Origin: Akkermansiaceae bacterium
GTDB lineage: Bacteria > Verrucomicrobiota > Verrucomicrobiia > Verrucomicrobiales > Akkermansiaceae
DNA: 37,044 nt
Reading direction: 5' to 3'
Assembly (NCBI GenBank): GCA_013001695.1
Contig: JABDMC010000359.1
Location: 1 to 37,044 of the forward strand
Of the stretch, positions 26,801-30,936 are shown piece by piece. The position numbers and the translations under genes were made by a program. The notes under the pieces are model-generated. The model saw only the letters and a list, made by a program, of their open reading frames with translations. It made no database searches and was not told the DNA's origin. Numbering within the stretch: the first letter of the stretch is position 1; each line of letters opens with the position of its first letter.

Positions 26801-27198
26801 AATCCCGCGAAGGCACCGCTCTCGATGATGAGTCGCCCGTCGCCCCCGAGGCCGCCCACCCGCGGGATGTCCGGCGCTCCCGCCTCGGCGTCGATCAGGC
26901 CACCCGGAAGGATTTGCAGCGTGCCGGAGGTGGAGGTCAGGAAGGGATCCCCGATCTGCAGCCCCCGAACCAGGGCCCCGGTGGAAAGTTGGGCGACGCC
27001 GTCATCGCGGATGAGGATATCCTCCGCGGGACCGGCACCCGGCGCGACGCCGGTATCCCAGTTGGAGCCGTCCTCCCATGCCCCCACTCCGGGGGTGATC
27101 CACTCCGCGGCGTGGAGGGGAAGCAGGCCGAGCAGGACGGTCAGGATGAGGAAGCAGGAGGGCGCAAGGGTGCGCCTTGGGATCGGAGGGATTCGCAT
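14863..27198 (-). CDS. Giant secreted multidomain protein with tandem trypsin-like protease and pseudoprotease
   Basis: 4111 residues with a Sec signal peptide (about 1-31). Three beta-rich modules start with 'W.G.GDG..W.DP.NW'-like motifs (near residues 33, 287, 629). Then come an Ig-like domain (~883-968), an ASH-like domain (~972-1085), a seven-repeat beta-propeller (~1093-1544) and two copies of a long module (~1553-2676 and ~2850-3984) separated by two putative-Ig (He_PIG-like) domains. Each module runs Ig, cadherin-like sandwich, four Fn3-like repeats ('YGT...YG'), PEGA-like repeats, trypsin-like domain, PEGA-like. Copy 1 has His2387 ('ATVGHAVF'), Asp2449 ('DAATLYF') and Ser2532 ('GNSGGPL'); copy 2 has Gln3681, Asn3743 and Ile3834. 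A calcium-binding 'DPDRDGKVNIDEFEAGTDP' and a beta domain end the protein; no PEP-CTERM, LPXTG or barrel is seen. Likely a surface or extracellular adhesin-protease; substrate unknown. Confidence 0.85.
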   Translation of the reverse strand: MRIPPIPRRTLAPSCFLILTVLLGLLPLHAAEWITPGVGAWEDGSNWDTGVAPGAGPAEDILIRDDGVAQLSTGALVRGLQIGDPFLTSTSGTLQILPGGLIDAEAGAPDIPRVGGLGGDGRLIIESGAFAGFEDGIRFGGPYGGDAILEFAHSPLTGFGNFGAPEPSGIAPDADLFAASPSDIRWIFRIDPDQPFTPIECRAGLELTAFQNASLPSITLEIVSTGRPFQLGDSFPLVDHAGFYSGEFQRPDGSPVFDGETINTPAAAFRIDYDLDGAIAATVVAAWTGGGDGTSWEDPGNWRGNIVPGPGEVVIINVDGTPTITINTPVSIARIECAEELIVANGSLELTQGASVLSGPFELQAGTTLTVTGNGTTLAATGATVLEDAGCYALAGAGIALPALASYSHTGDREIRATGPGSEIVLSALSAISNTVNGARLDVQAFGGGRVDMPALVSQSGNVHFESSGAGGEYGGSIIDLGSLTAFAGEGPGGGGFTAQFGGEIFAPLLTDFHDGDLTVAGSGLLDSPLLANIDNASIFLSDGATLNLPMVTTYASTETTRLQADGPGSVLSLPNLVLLDGPGTGTLIVEAFDGQVLLPQLQQRRGNVSFTATGAGFIGFPAITDRLWTGLGDGSDWNDPANWSFDLVPDDTDRVVISSPSPVLLAGSAQIHALEIQTGALHVSGGSLTAFSASRVIGAEGAPPATLRLEADANAAFFDGLLFGSVVGGDATLDYFGGGATLGILLTATPPPPGFLTPLSGILPDADGDSLGPSAITWRFHYDPSRPFSPIESPAVGIENYQSGEPNAIRLDIVAPDFLQIGETIPLVDWIFAAPLGLFLTPDGTASIQDDTTFTSSDGYTYLVDYDDNQTITATVTGIPGSAPVITAEPLAAQFVPAGGSANLTVTAAGDPTPGFQWYQGLSGDTSNPVPDETGPGFTTPPINAPTDFWVRASNGFGFADSQTATVSPGGPELVIEQPAGSGLANGGSRDFGSVLIGDGSNDPTTFHIRNDGELPLEILGVDLTGSPGEFSVTTSFGESIPPGGTGFFDVRFIPLVAGVRSATLTLPSNDPGGPFVIELTGTGLSPLAIAQQAYLKASNTGADDWFGSAVAVSGNTVVVGAPFEGSSATGVNGNQDDNSAVRAGAVYVFTFDGESWEQEAYLKASNTDPDDRFGQTVAISGDTIVVGAYFEDGGAAGVGANQNDNSAGNAGAAYVFVRNNNTWSQEAYLKASNPDADDRFGISVAIAGNTVVIGASAEASAAPGIDGNEADDSLPNAGAAYVFQRTGTAWNQQAYLKAASPANSDEFGYAVGISRDRIVVGIPGKDLVSPAALNAGAAAVFRRSGATWSAETVLTASNAGASDSFGWAVGISGETVVVGSPAEDSAATGVDGNQADNNAGQSGAAYVFAFNGEGWDQEAYLKASNTEATDLFGRTIGISGDTIVVGSSEEDSSATGLNGNALDNSASKAGAAYLFTRSGSSWSSAGYLKASNTDAFDNFGHAVAVSNELIVSGARWEAGNGVGGNQADNSAPNAGAAYLFAADFPASAPLITADPIAGQVISGGTSATLTVEAIGVPTPDIQWYEVDGEAVTAIPGATSATFVTPPLFATGRFFARATNASGAADSNVALIDVVQSSNALLSALDFFPPLVPDTVPEAVELAPPFSGFITDYDAVVPNATESLTVTPEAAEPAASIVVNGTPVPSGASSPPIPLAVGDNTVTIVVTALDGITQETYTVEITRVPPTTAVTGSVTDLTDTAAVLNGTVIPNGDVTVYFQYGTDTGYGLETAEQFVSGPGIVNLLSPLAGLTGGVTYHYRIVTMGPNGTIFGDDATFTTFPDPPVAATGNAVGVTTNTATLVGAVDPRGLETKYFFEYGTTNLFGNQTPEQTIPAGTFGLTNVTATVEGLEDGQTYRFRLVAMSVTGMSNEGENNFVAGGDSGPGNGEPTAPPTVVTDSADLVTANGAFLQATVNARGGTTVVRFDYGTTTANLGQQTPLQGIGSADQDVLTTIPASNLLPGRKYFFRPVATNSLGSVAGATGSFTTKFAPPEAQTGPAIALTTTSVLVRGAVRARSPSAAVTVEYGTDGITFPFSTTATPGSVSGNILRPVEAVLENLAQATTYHYRVRAVTGTAPDSVSGTGATRSFRVASLSGLFQNFPAPVPPADRNASVRVNLASGGGLGAWRFVGEVLWRESGEAAAGLTTGDRAIEFRPVPGFIQPPVEALSIVSGDPPLLLERAYVPAATGSGDLTVVLQPGSLANPANPVEARSQWRLLGESDADWKDSGTTLGGLVPGDYVIEAKPVAGRTTPSPITVEVLEARTATGTVTYFLAESPLGRLPRVLPFADVSVTEVLPYPFAGQLRSDAGLSSGFVVRPKVVATVGHAVFDDGTLQAATGLEWRFQRQAGVHEPVPQIPRGFYLLTGYEAQREADDSPGTSTPQSQTLDAATLYFPEDAGRGGFSGFLASDAIENEFLVSTAPMTLVGYPVDGTTGTNLNRMHATPIGPVTFTPAFGETYTTSGISSTGGNSGGPLCVLHPTGSYYPAAIYLGGTAQTVVRAIDSDVVNLIGFAEASGDAGIGGAGGMITDQAVTDISPAVLGSLRVIIEPAAARAAGAGWRISSQGAYLASGTRLDDLNPNLYGLSFATVPGFQPPAAPAVTVTGGELLTVTFTYAEIVPPPVITSESEVLVTRGEFLDYQIAAAGAESFAVLGDLPPGVSLDPLTGAISGTPEEAGRFEVTMRAANSGGADSRPLAIVSAPTLTLLPDTITVAVNTPVNYQVMSDDVGPGLVFGPAAGGLPSGVSLDPSSGLLTGTPDVAGAYVIPITATINGATATADLTLNVTGTAPAITRDLPPVREVEFGLTTTLAVQASGTPAPGFQWFEVDGTTATLIDGATAASFTTPPVTAPVRYRARAVSISGSADSTVSQIVVRPSTNPNLADLVVNASLFEPVLSPRFNPSILSYTASVPHFVSSVTVAPTPQIAPNAQSAIEVNGVALTGPESDSLPLTVGANAIPVVVTAGDGNASRSYSVTITRRPAPTQQTEAVTDITDVSATLNASVVPNGPAAVFFQYGPAGTFAESTSPVLVSGGVPVPVQAPLMDLIGGTDYQFRLAIQTPGGTIFGDTGTFTTLTPRPLTAVGDPSGVTTAQATFIGAVDPQGRDFDVFFEWGLDNSYDNTTPPQQVLAINGIQEVTATVTGLIEGREYCYRLVAAQGGQVFTVSQAVAFTPTTVPGGTDGMADNPPDVTTGAAQDITPTSATLLGTVNPNDGTTFVRFEYGLTPGYGRTTVPRGAGNGTTPQLILQDVEGLVPGTLYHYRMAASNSLGTTFGDDRTFTAGFPAPEAVTGEAEAQSQSSARVTGVVRPRGTETRVFFDLGTDGLTFPTSIEVAPVNGNLEVPVSAVFTNLQEGELRPTYFYRVRAVRPGGGAEAVGATLPLQLDALLGLRQSFTRVVPESQRTGSLQVNLLPAGTGAWRFAGESAWRPSGATVSGLPTGDRQIEFQPVPGFIQPLPESVAVVSGEAPVVVDRFYYLAATPAGGRLRVTLAPAALTGPEVPVDSRAQWRLLGGTDPAWRDSGTELANLPGGSYLVECKPVPGENTPPPANVFVTNGGLATVTIAYLRPGAPTLNPPEVLSFETVTTSQDLPYGFVGQIRSDRGSHSGFVVKPRVVATAAQVVIDEESLTATTGVQWLLQRDKGTYEPGPQLPRGFYLFDDYAGQRRAEGTPGEFGPASQNNNVAALFFLEDAGRGGFSGFLASDEDQNPFLESADLKTLVGYPINGISPSKQGRMHATPPTAAALTRLPGQSSPGTPFRIYTTTAIRGGAGFIGGPLCVQREGGSYFPAGIFLGGTAASLARTIDSSVIDLFNRAEVSANGGANNTSGGITLTSAVTIGSSTDPGALQVLIETNPPNPAAVAAARWKLLPNPTERSDGDVVVNLTPGISHTLEMSDIPGFSGFTVPVTVEAGKLNTFTVTYEAESAELSAFRQAIIDATGNPADAEDDADPDRDGKVNIDEFEAGTDPLDPLDFFRTTSVERTGNSFAVTVDGKAGRLYELQLHPGTAGGAYATVASAGPLLADGAVTLSDVAAFAGTGIYRLTVVRIDP
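15240..18655 (-). repeat. Module B of the tandem duplication in the giant gene (pseudoprotease copy)
   Basis: Residues ~2850-3984. It parallels module A domain by domain: Ig ('QWFEVDGTTATLI' here, 'QWYEVDGEAVTAI' there), cadherin-like, four Fn3-like, PEGA-like ('EFQPVPGFIQP' here, 'EFRPVPGFIQP' there) and trypsin-like ('DAGRGGFSGFLASD' in both). The offset between copies is 1294 residues up to the Asp site and 1302 at the Ser site, showing a tandem duplication that has since diverged. Confidence 0.85.
19165..22545 (-). repeat. Module A of the tandem duplication in the giant gene (intact protease copy)
   Basis: Residues ~1553-2676, with the same domain order as module B. Catalytic residues His2387, Asp2449 and Ser2532 are all present, spaced 62 and 83 residues apart, compatible with a chymotrypsin/glutamyl-endopeptidase fold. 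In copy 2 the first spacing is the same (62). Confidence 0.85.
22568..23922 (-). repeat. Seven tandem repeats encoding a beta-propeller
   Basis: Residues ~1093-1544 hold seven units of about 67 residues, each with 'YLKASNT...D.FG..VAISG.T.VVG' followed by 'NAGAAYVF...'. The fourth is shorter (about 58). The pattern fits FG-GAP/integrin-alpha-like blades, and seven is the classical blade number. In most units 'GxxGNQ.DN' has Asp/Asn suited to calcium binding, though that is inference. The DNA copies have diverged enough to be distinguished. Confidence 0.85.
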
Positions 27199-27277
27199 TG
27201 AGATCGGCTCGGGATGTGCGTGGGAGGCTGTTTGGTGCGGAGCGGGACGCGGAGGGGAGCGGGCTCAATTGGGAATG

Positions 27278-27994
27278 TCAGTGAGGAAGAACGGGACGGC
27301 GGCGGTGGAAACCGGCGAGGGCCGCGACGATCAGGAGGAGCCCGGCGGCGGGCTCGGGAATCAAAACGACCTCCTGGGCGAGCTCGGCGCCGATGAGGGT
27401 CAGCGGCCCGACGGCGAATCCTCCGCCGGGATTGGCGAAGCGGGCGTTGCCCGGACTGGCGGGGATCCCCGAGGGGCTGTTGTGGGTGAAGAACTGCCCG
27501 GCGACGGTGCTGGCCGCCACGGGAGCGACCCCCAGCCAGTACGTTCCGGCGGTGGGGAGGAGGATGTCGAGGTTGAGGCTGACCAGTCCGTATTCGTCCG
27601 AGATCGCCGGGGCGAAGGGAATCACGGAGACCCCGGCGCCGGGAGCCAGCAGGACGCTGGCAATGTCGCCTTCCAGTCCGGCGCCTGCCGCGGCGGGATC
27701 GGAGAAGACGCTCACCTGGTAGCCGGTGACCTCCTGGAAGGAGGGAAAGCCCCCCTGGGCGCGGAGGAGGGTGGTGACATTGACGATCCGGCGCTGGGTG
27801 GCGGCGACGGCGAGGTCATCGATCGACATCGAGCTGAAGCCCGGGAAGTCGGTGAAGATCTGGCTGACGTTGGGAGTGACCGCTTCGGATGGGTCGAAGG
27901 TGGCGGGGTCCGGGATGGCTCCGGGGAAGACCGCCGCGCCGCGGGCCGGAAGGCCGGCCACCGTGAACACAAGGAGGAGGATCAATATTTTCAT
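27278..27994 (-). CDS. PEP-CTERM domain exported protein
   Basis: A 238-residue protein from the ATG at 27994 (MKILILLLVFTVAGLPARGAA), a clear signal peptide; an ATG nine codons upstream is possible but would spoil the n-region. The C-terminus is a textbook PEP-CTERM tripartite signal: 'PEP' in 'VLIPEPAAG', a hydrophobic helix 'LLLIVAALAGF' and basic 'HRRR'. Such proteins are exported and processed by an exosortase (EpsH/XrtA type) and often join the extracellular matrix. The middle is a beta-rich domain ('AGTYWLGVAPVAASTVAGQFF') resembling 'choice-of-anchor' type domains. The giant secreted gene starts 79 bp downstream on the same strand, so both may be expressed together. No exosortase gene is in this window. 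Confidence 0.88.
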   Translation of the reverse strand: MKILILLLVFTVAGLPARGAAVFPGAIPDPATFDPSEAVTPNVSQIFTDFPGFSSMSIDDLAVAATQRRIVNVTTLLRAQGGFPSFQEVTGYQVSVFSDPAAAGAGLEGDIASVLLAPGAGVSVIPFAPAISDEYGLVSLNLDILLPTAGTYWLGVAPVAASTVAGQFFTHNSPSGIPASPGNARFANPGGGFAVGPLTLIGAELAQEVVLIPEPAAGLLLIVAALAGFHRRRPVLPH

Positions 27995-28370
27995 CAAGGA
28001 CGCTGGCGGTTGAATTCCCAATGGGGGCCGGCCGATGACAGGATCCGGCCGGGGATTTCCGCGAGCGCGCTCGCAACACCGGTGGCGCCCTCCATCCCGG
28101 AATCATTGGATGCATTCCGGAACGGAAACGATGTCCGCCCATGTTGATTTCCCCCACCAACCCTGATCGGTTTTGGTATATTCAGGACTTGAGAAAACTC
28201 ACATCTTGGCAAGCACAATCGGGGTGTAGATCCTCTGGAGATCAAGGAAGGATGCTAGTGAACCACCGCGGATAATTAATGCCCTCCACGGAACCCGCGC
28301 GCGCTTCGCGCCGGAATTGGCGGGTCGAGCCGCGCCGGAGCCCGGGCCGGGGAGGGACGGCGGGAGAATT
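27995..28370 (-). other. 376-bp intergenic region with hairpins before the PEP-CTERM gene
   Basis: No gene is supported here. The part proximal to the PEP-CTERM start contains three inverted repeats: an imperfect stem around 28027-28053 (CCGGCCGAT paired with ATCCGGCCGG, one bulge), a perfect 14-bp palindrome GCGAGCGCGCTCGC at 28061-28074, and a 7-bp stem CCGGAAT/ATTCCGG at 28097-28120. The distal part (about 28140-28280) is AT-richer, with TATATTCAGG and GATAATTAAT words, and is the likely place for the promoter. A structured 5' leader is possible, but none of this matches a riboswitch class that I know. Confidence 0.35.
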
Positions 28371-29144
28371 TCAGGCGGGTTTCCCGTCGTGGCCGTTCTC
28401 TTCGGCGAGGCGACGCAGGGCGGCGTGCGCGAACATGGGGGTGAGGCCGGGAAAGACGGAGAGGAGGCGGGCGAGGAGGCCGGTGAGGTGGGCCGCCGCG
28501 AAGCTGCTGCCGGTGAGCACCGCGGAACTGCCCGACGGGGCGAGCACCGGGATGTCCACCCCGGCGGCGGCGAAGGAGATGAGGCTGCCGTGGCGGAAGC
28601 GCAGTTCCTCGGGAGCGAGATGGTCTCCCGTCACGGCGAGCACCTGCGCCAGCGACGCCGGCCAGTGGGACTCGTCGGGATCGGCGTTGGAGGAGGCCGC
28701 CACCACGTGCCGGTCGCGTTCGAAGGCGTGGTCGGTCCATGCCTTGTACACCGGCAGGGTGAAGGCCGCCCCCGGGATGCCGAAGGAGCAGTTCAGGATG
28801 GTGGCGCCCTCCTCGATGGCGTAGAGGGCCCCGAGCTTGACGACCTCGTGGCGATGCTGGCGCTTCTTGCAGTCGAGGACGCATATGCTCTGCATCTCGG
28901 TTTCCGGCGCGAGGGCGTGGATGATGCCGGCCACCGCGGTGCCGTGCCCGAAGGCGTCCTCCGGCGCGCACTCCCCGACGCGGAAGCCGTTCGGGGCCGC
29001 CTGCACGGCCTGCGCCTGGAGAAAGCCGGCCCCGGACAGCCGGGGATGCTGCTCGTCGATGCCGGTGTCGAGGATCGCGACCCGCACGCCGCGACCGGTG
29101 CCGGACCGGCAGGCGCTTCGAATGGCGTCGAGGTCAGGCCACAT
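28371..29144 (-). CDS. Minimal S8 (subtilisin-like) serine peptidase without leader
   Basis: A 257-residue subtilase. Asp26 ('AILDTGIDEQHP'), His67 ('FGHGTAVAGI') and Ser214 ('LTGSSFAAAHLTG') make the catalytic triad, and Asn153 ('ASSNADPDESHWPA') is the oxyanion Asn; the order Asp-His-Ser is that of clan SB. The ATG at 29144 lies only 4 nt after the GAF gene stop. There is no signal peptide and no I9 propeptide, and the whole protein is barely the catalytic core (typical domains are 275 or more residues), so it is probably cytoplasmic and held in check some other way. Co-transcription with the GAF protein, and the divergent sigma/anti-sigma-like pair, suggest a regulated intracellular protease. 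Its substrate is unknown. Confidence 0.9.
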   Translation of the reverse strand: MWPDLDAIRSACRSGTGRGVRVAILDTGIDEQHPRLSGAGFLQAQAVQAAPNGFRVGECAPEDAFGHGTAVAGIIHALAPETEMQSICVLDCKKRQHRHEVVKLGALYAIEEGATILNCSFGIPGAAFTLPVYKAWTDHAFERDRHVVAASSNADPDESHWPASLAQVLAVTGDHLAPEELRFRHGSLISFAAAGVDIPVLAPSGSSAVLTGSSFAAAHLTGLLARLLSVFPGLTPMFAHAALRRLAEENGHDGKPA

Positions 29145-29148
29145 CGAC

Positions 29149-29643
29149 TTATTTCTCCGGGCCGGCGGCCGGGAGGGATCGATCGAGGATTTCGGCCACC
29201 TGCTGGGCGGTGTGCTCCAGTTCGGCGAGGTGGGCGGGCTCCAGCTCTTGGGTTTGGGATCCACCCTCGACCTGCACGGCGGAGAGAACTCCGGCCACGT
29301 CGGCATCCGAGAAGATCGGGGCCGCCATCATGGCCGTGGTGCGCTGCCCGACGATGGAATCCACGGTGGGATCGTGCGCGGTGCGCTGGGTGACATCGGA
29401 CTCGAGCAGCGGCAGGCCGGTGACGAAAACCTGGGAGATGAGCCCCCGGTCGAGCGGCTGGCGCATGCCCTCGAACCCCGCCGCCCGGGGATTGTGGATG
29501 GCCTCGAGGAAATGGCCCTCCTCGCTTTCGACCCAGACGGTCGCCTCGTCGGCCGGGATGCGGGCCAGCAGGTCCGCCACACACTGGAAATCGTCGGGAC
29601 TCCCCCGGGAGGGACCGGGCGGCGGCTGGGATTCGTCGGCCAT
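29149..29643 (-). CDS. GAF domain protein
   Basis: A 164-residue soluble protein. After a short Pro-rich N-terminus, residues ~18-150 read as a single GAF domain: 'LLARIPADEATVWV', 'RGLISQVFVTGLPLL' and 'RTTAMMAAPIFSDADVAGVLSAVQ' are the recurring GAF pattern (G-x-x-x-x-V and 'M..API'). GAF domains bind small ligands such as cyclic nucleotides, haem or redox signals, or mediate protein contacts; the ligand here cannot be read from sequence. No output domain is attached. The 4-nt spacing to the S8 peptidase suggests the two products are made together, so the GAF protein may control the peptidase. It starts 62 bp from the divergent sigma factor gene. Confidence 0.85.
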   Translation of the reverse strand: MADESQPPPGPSRGSPDDFQCVADLLARIPADEATVWVESEEGHFLEAIHNPRAAGFEGMRQPLDRGLISQVFVTGLPLLESDVTQRTAHDPTVDSIVGQRTTAMMAAPIFSDADVAGVLSAVQVEGGSQTQELEPAHLAELEHTAQQVAEILDRSLPAAGPEK

Positions 29644-29654
29644 CAGTTATCATT

Positions 29655-29670
29655 GAATCCCCAAGGATTC
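29655..29670. promoter_or_regulatory. Perfect inverted repeat in the shared sigma/GAF promoter spacer
   Basis: GAATCC-CCAA-GGATTC is a perfect 6-4-6 inverted repeat in the only 62-bp spacer between the GAF and sigma factor start codons, near the GAF start. A second short palindrome, CGATATCG, is at 29679-29686. A regulator binding here could affect both directions. This role is inferred from position only. Confidence 0.4.
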
Positions 29671-29705
29671 GGAATTGTCGATATCGGATTGAGCAATCTA
29701 GTCTC

Positions 29706-30431
29706 ATGTCCATGGATGAGGGGCAATTGCCGGACGAATCTCCCGCTCCGCCGCGTTATGCGGAGGAACTCGAGATCGCGTTGGCGGCCCTCGACGGGGA
29801 AGAGCAGGCGGTCCAGGCCGTGAAGGCCATCCTCGACGATCCCGCCCTGCGTCGCTGGCTGGTGGCGCGCGGCGCGTCCGCCGCGGAAGCCGACGAGCTC
29901 TTCGGGGACCTCCTGACCGATTGCTTCGCGGGTCGGAAGAAGTCCGGGGAGATGAACCGCCTCCTCGGCCGCTACAACGGCGCCTGCAAACTGCAGAATT
30001 TCCTCCGCCGGGTGGTCTTGAACCGCTTCATCGACCGCAAGCGGCGCGCGCCGGATGTCGTGAGCCTGCCCACCGAATCGGACGAGGACGACGGCCGGGG
30101 CGGGAGGGAACTGGCGGCCCCCAGCGGGATCGACAGCGAAGATGCCATCAGCCAGATCCTGGTGGATGCCGTGCGGCGGGCCTTTGCCTCGGTCGACCAG
30201 GAAAAGCTGGTCCTGTTCCGCCTGTTTCACTCCTACCAGATTTCCCAGCAGCGCATCGCGGCGATGTGGGGGTGGCATTACAGCAAGGTGAGCCGGGCCC
30301 TGACCGGCCTCTGTGAAGAACTCCGGGACGGGATCATGGCCGAGGTGCGTCAGGCTGACCCATGGCTCCAGCTGGAGTGGGAGGATTTCGTGGATCTCTG
30401 CGGGGATTCCCTCGATCTGTTCGATTATTGA
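29706..30431 (+). CDS. ECF-like sigma-70 family RNA polymerase sigma factor
   Basis: A 241-residue protein. Region 2 is seen around residues 60-115 ('ADELFGDLLTDCFAG', 'LQNFLRRVVLNRFIDRKRR'), and region 4 around 158-215 ('KLVLFRLFHSYQISQQRIAAMWGWHYSKVSRALTGL') with a helix-turn-helix. It has no region 3 or region 1.1, as in ECF (extracytoplasmic function) sigma factors. An acidic N-terminus and an acidic C-terminal tail ('WEDFVDLCGDSLDLFD') are unlike the shortest ECFs and may contact a partner. ATG at 29706 or 29712 are both possible. The small anti-sigma-like gene lies 55 bp downstream, and the GAF and S8 peptidase genes are divergent; self-regulation of the shared spacer is a reasonable inference. 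Confidence 0.85.
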   Translation: MSMDEGQLPDESPAPPRYAEELEIALAALDGEEQAVQAVKAILDDPALRRWLVARGASAAEADELFGDLLTDCFAGRKKSGEMNRLLGRYNGACKLQNFLRRVVLNRFIDRKRRAPDVVSLPTESDEDDGRGGRELAAPSGIDSEDAISQILVDAVRRAFASVDQEKLVLFRLFHSYQISQQRIAAMWGWHYSKVSRALTGLCEELRDGIMAEVRQADPWLQLEWEDFVDLCGDSLDLFDY

Positions 30432-30486
30432 GAAAAGAGGCGGAAATCTCTGCAAATGGACCGGGCGGGGCCGTTTACCCGGCGTC

Positions 30487-30726
30487 ATGAATCAGCCAAA
30501 CTCCATTGAAGCCTCACTCCGCGTTGTCGCGACCTTCTTCGACAAATTCGGGGCTCCCGTCGAGGGCCATGCCCGCGAAGACCTCACGCGGGAACAGCGG
30601 AGCCAGATCGAGCGGCTCGCTGCCGGGGACCTCTCCGATGAGGAACGGGAAACGATCGTCCCGCTCCTGATCCGGAACGAGGCCGCCATTGAACTTCTCG
30701 CCGCGACTGTGCCCGGGGACCGGTAG
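30487..30726 (+). CDS. Small acidic protein resembling a zinc-less anti-sigma domain (79 aa)
   Basis: The ATG at 30487 gives 79 residues ending 'LAATVPGDR'. Its second half, 'IERLAAGDLSDEERETIVPLL', follows the helical pattern of anti-sigma (ZAS-like) domains ('L..GDLS.EER..V..HL'). However, the His and Cys residues that bind zinc in ZAS proteins are absent and no TM helix follows, so it would be cytoplasmic. It follows the sigma factor by 55 bp on the same strand. A role as its antagonist is inference from position and helix pattern; I do not recognise a family. Its stop codon runs directly into hairpin 1 of the structured 3' region. Confidence 0.6.
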   Translation: MNQPNSIEASLRVVATFFDKFGAPVEGHAREDLTREQRSQIERLAAGDLSDEERETIVPLLIRNEAAIELLAATVPGDR

Positions 30727-30870
30727 GGTGGCTCACCGAGCCGCCTCATCCGGTCGACGTTGCAGTCGCACGGCACCAACGCACAGCCCAGCCGCATCCA
30801 TCATTCCACCGGGCAAACGATTTCGATGGATCGGCTGATGGAGCGGCCCTCTTCGGAGGGCCGTTTCCTT
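30727..30870 (+). ncRNA. Candidate structured RNA or structured 3' UTR of the sigma operon
   Basis: Three hairpins in a row. H1 (30727-30745) pairs GGTGGCTC with GAGCCGCC (one G-U, 3-nt loop) directly after the stop codon. H2 (30791-30835) pairs GCCG-C-ATCCATC with GATGGAT-CGGC, 11 bp with one bulged C around a 22-nt loop. H3 is the terminator below. H2 is too well paired for an ordinary spacer. It could be a 3'-UTR-derived small RNA or just mRNA stabilisation; I could not match it to tRNA, 6S or a riboswitch class. Confidence 0.35.
30844..30870 (+). terminator. Rho-independent terminator of the sigma operon
   Basis: A perfect 8-bp stem CGGCCCTC/GAGGGCCG closed by a TTCG tetraloop (30844-30863), followed by TTTCCTT. 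The T-rich tail exists only on the plus strand, so it ends the sigma/anti-sigma-like transcript (and the candidate RNA), not the convergent minus-strand gene. Confidence 0.8.
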
Positions 30871-30936
30871 TGGGGAACGGGCCTCGGGAAAGCGCGAAGG
30901 GGCGGGGGGCGCGGGGCGGGGATCCGGGACCGCCTG

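Noticed and set aside
14863-27198. Autotransporter or PEP-CTERM anchor on the giant protein
   Set aside because: The C-terminus is a calcium-binding stretch and a beta domain without a barrel, C-terminal Phe, PEP motif or terminal hydrophobic helix.
30727-30843. tRNA or c-di-GMP riboswitch after the sigma operon
   Set aside because: No T-loop sequence or acceptor pairing for tRNA. The GGGCAAAC word recalls GEMM-I, but the matching GGGACGCAAAGC part is missing.
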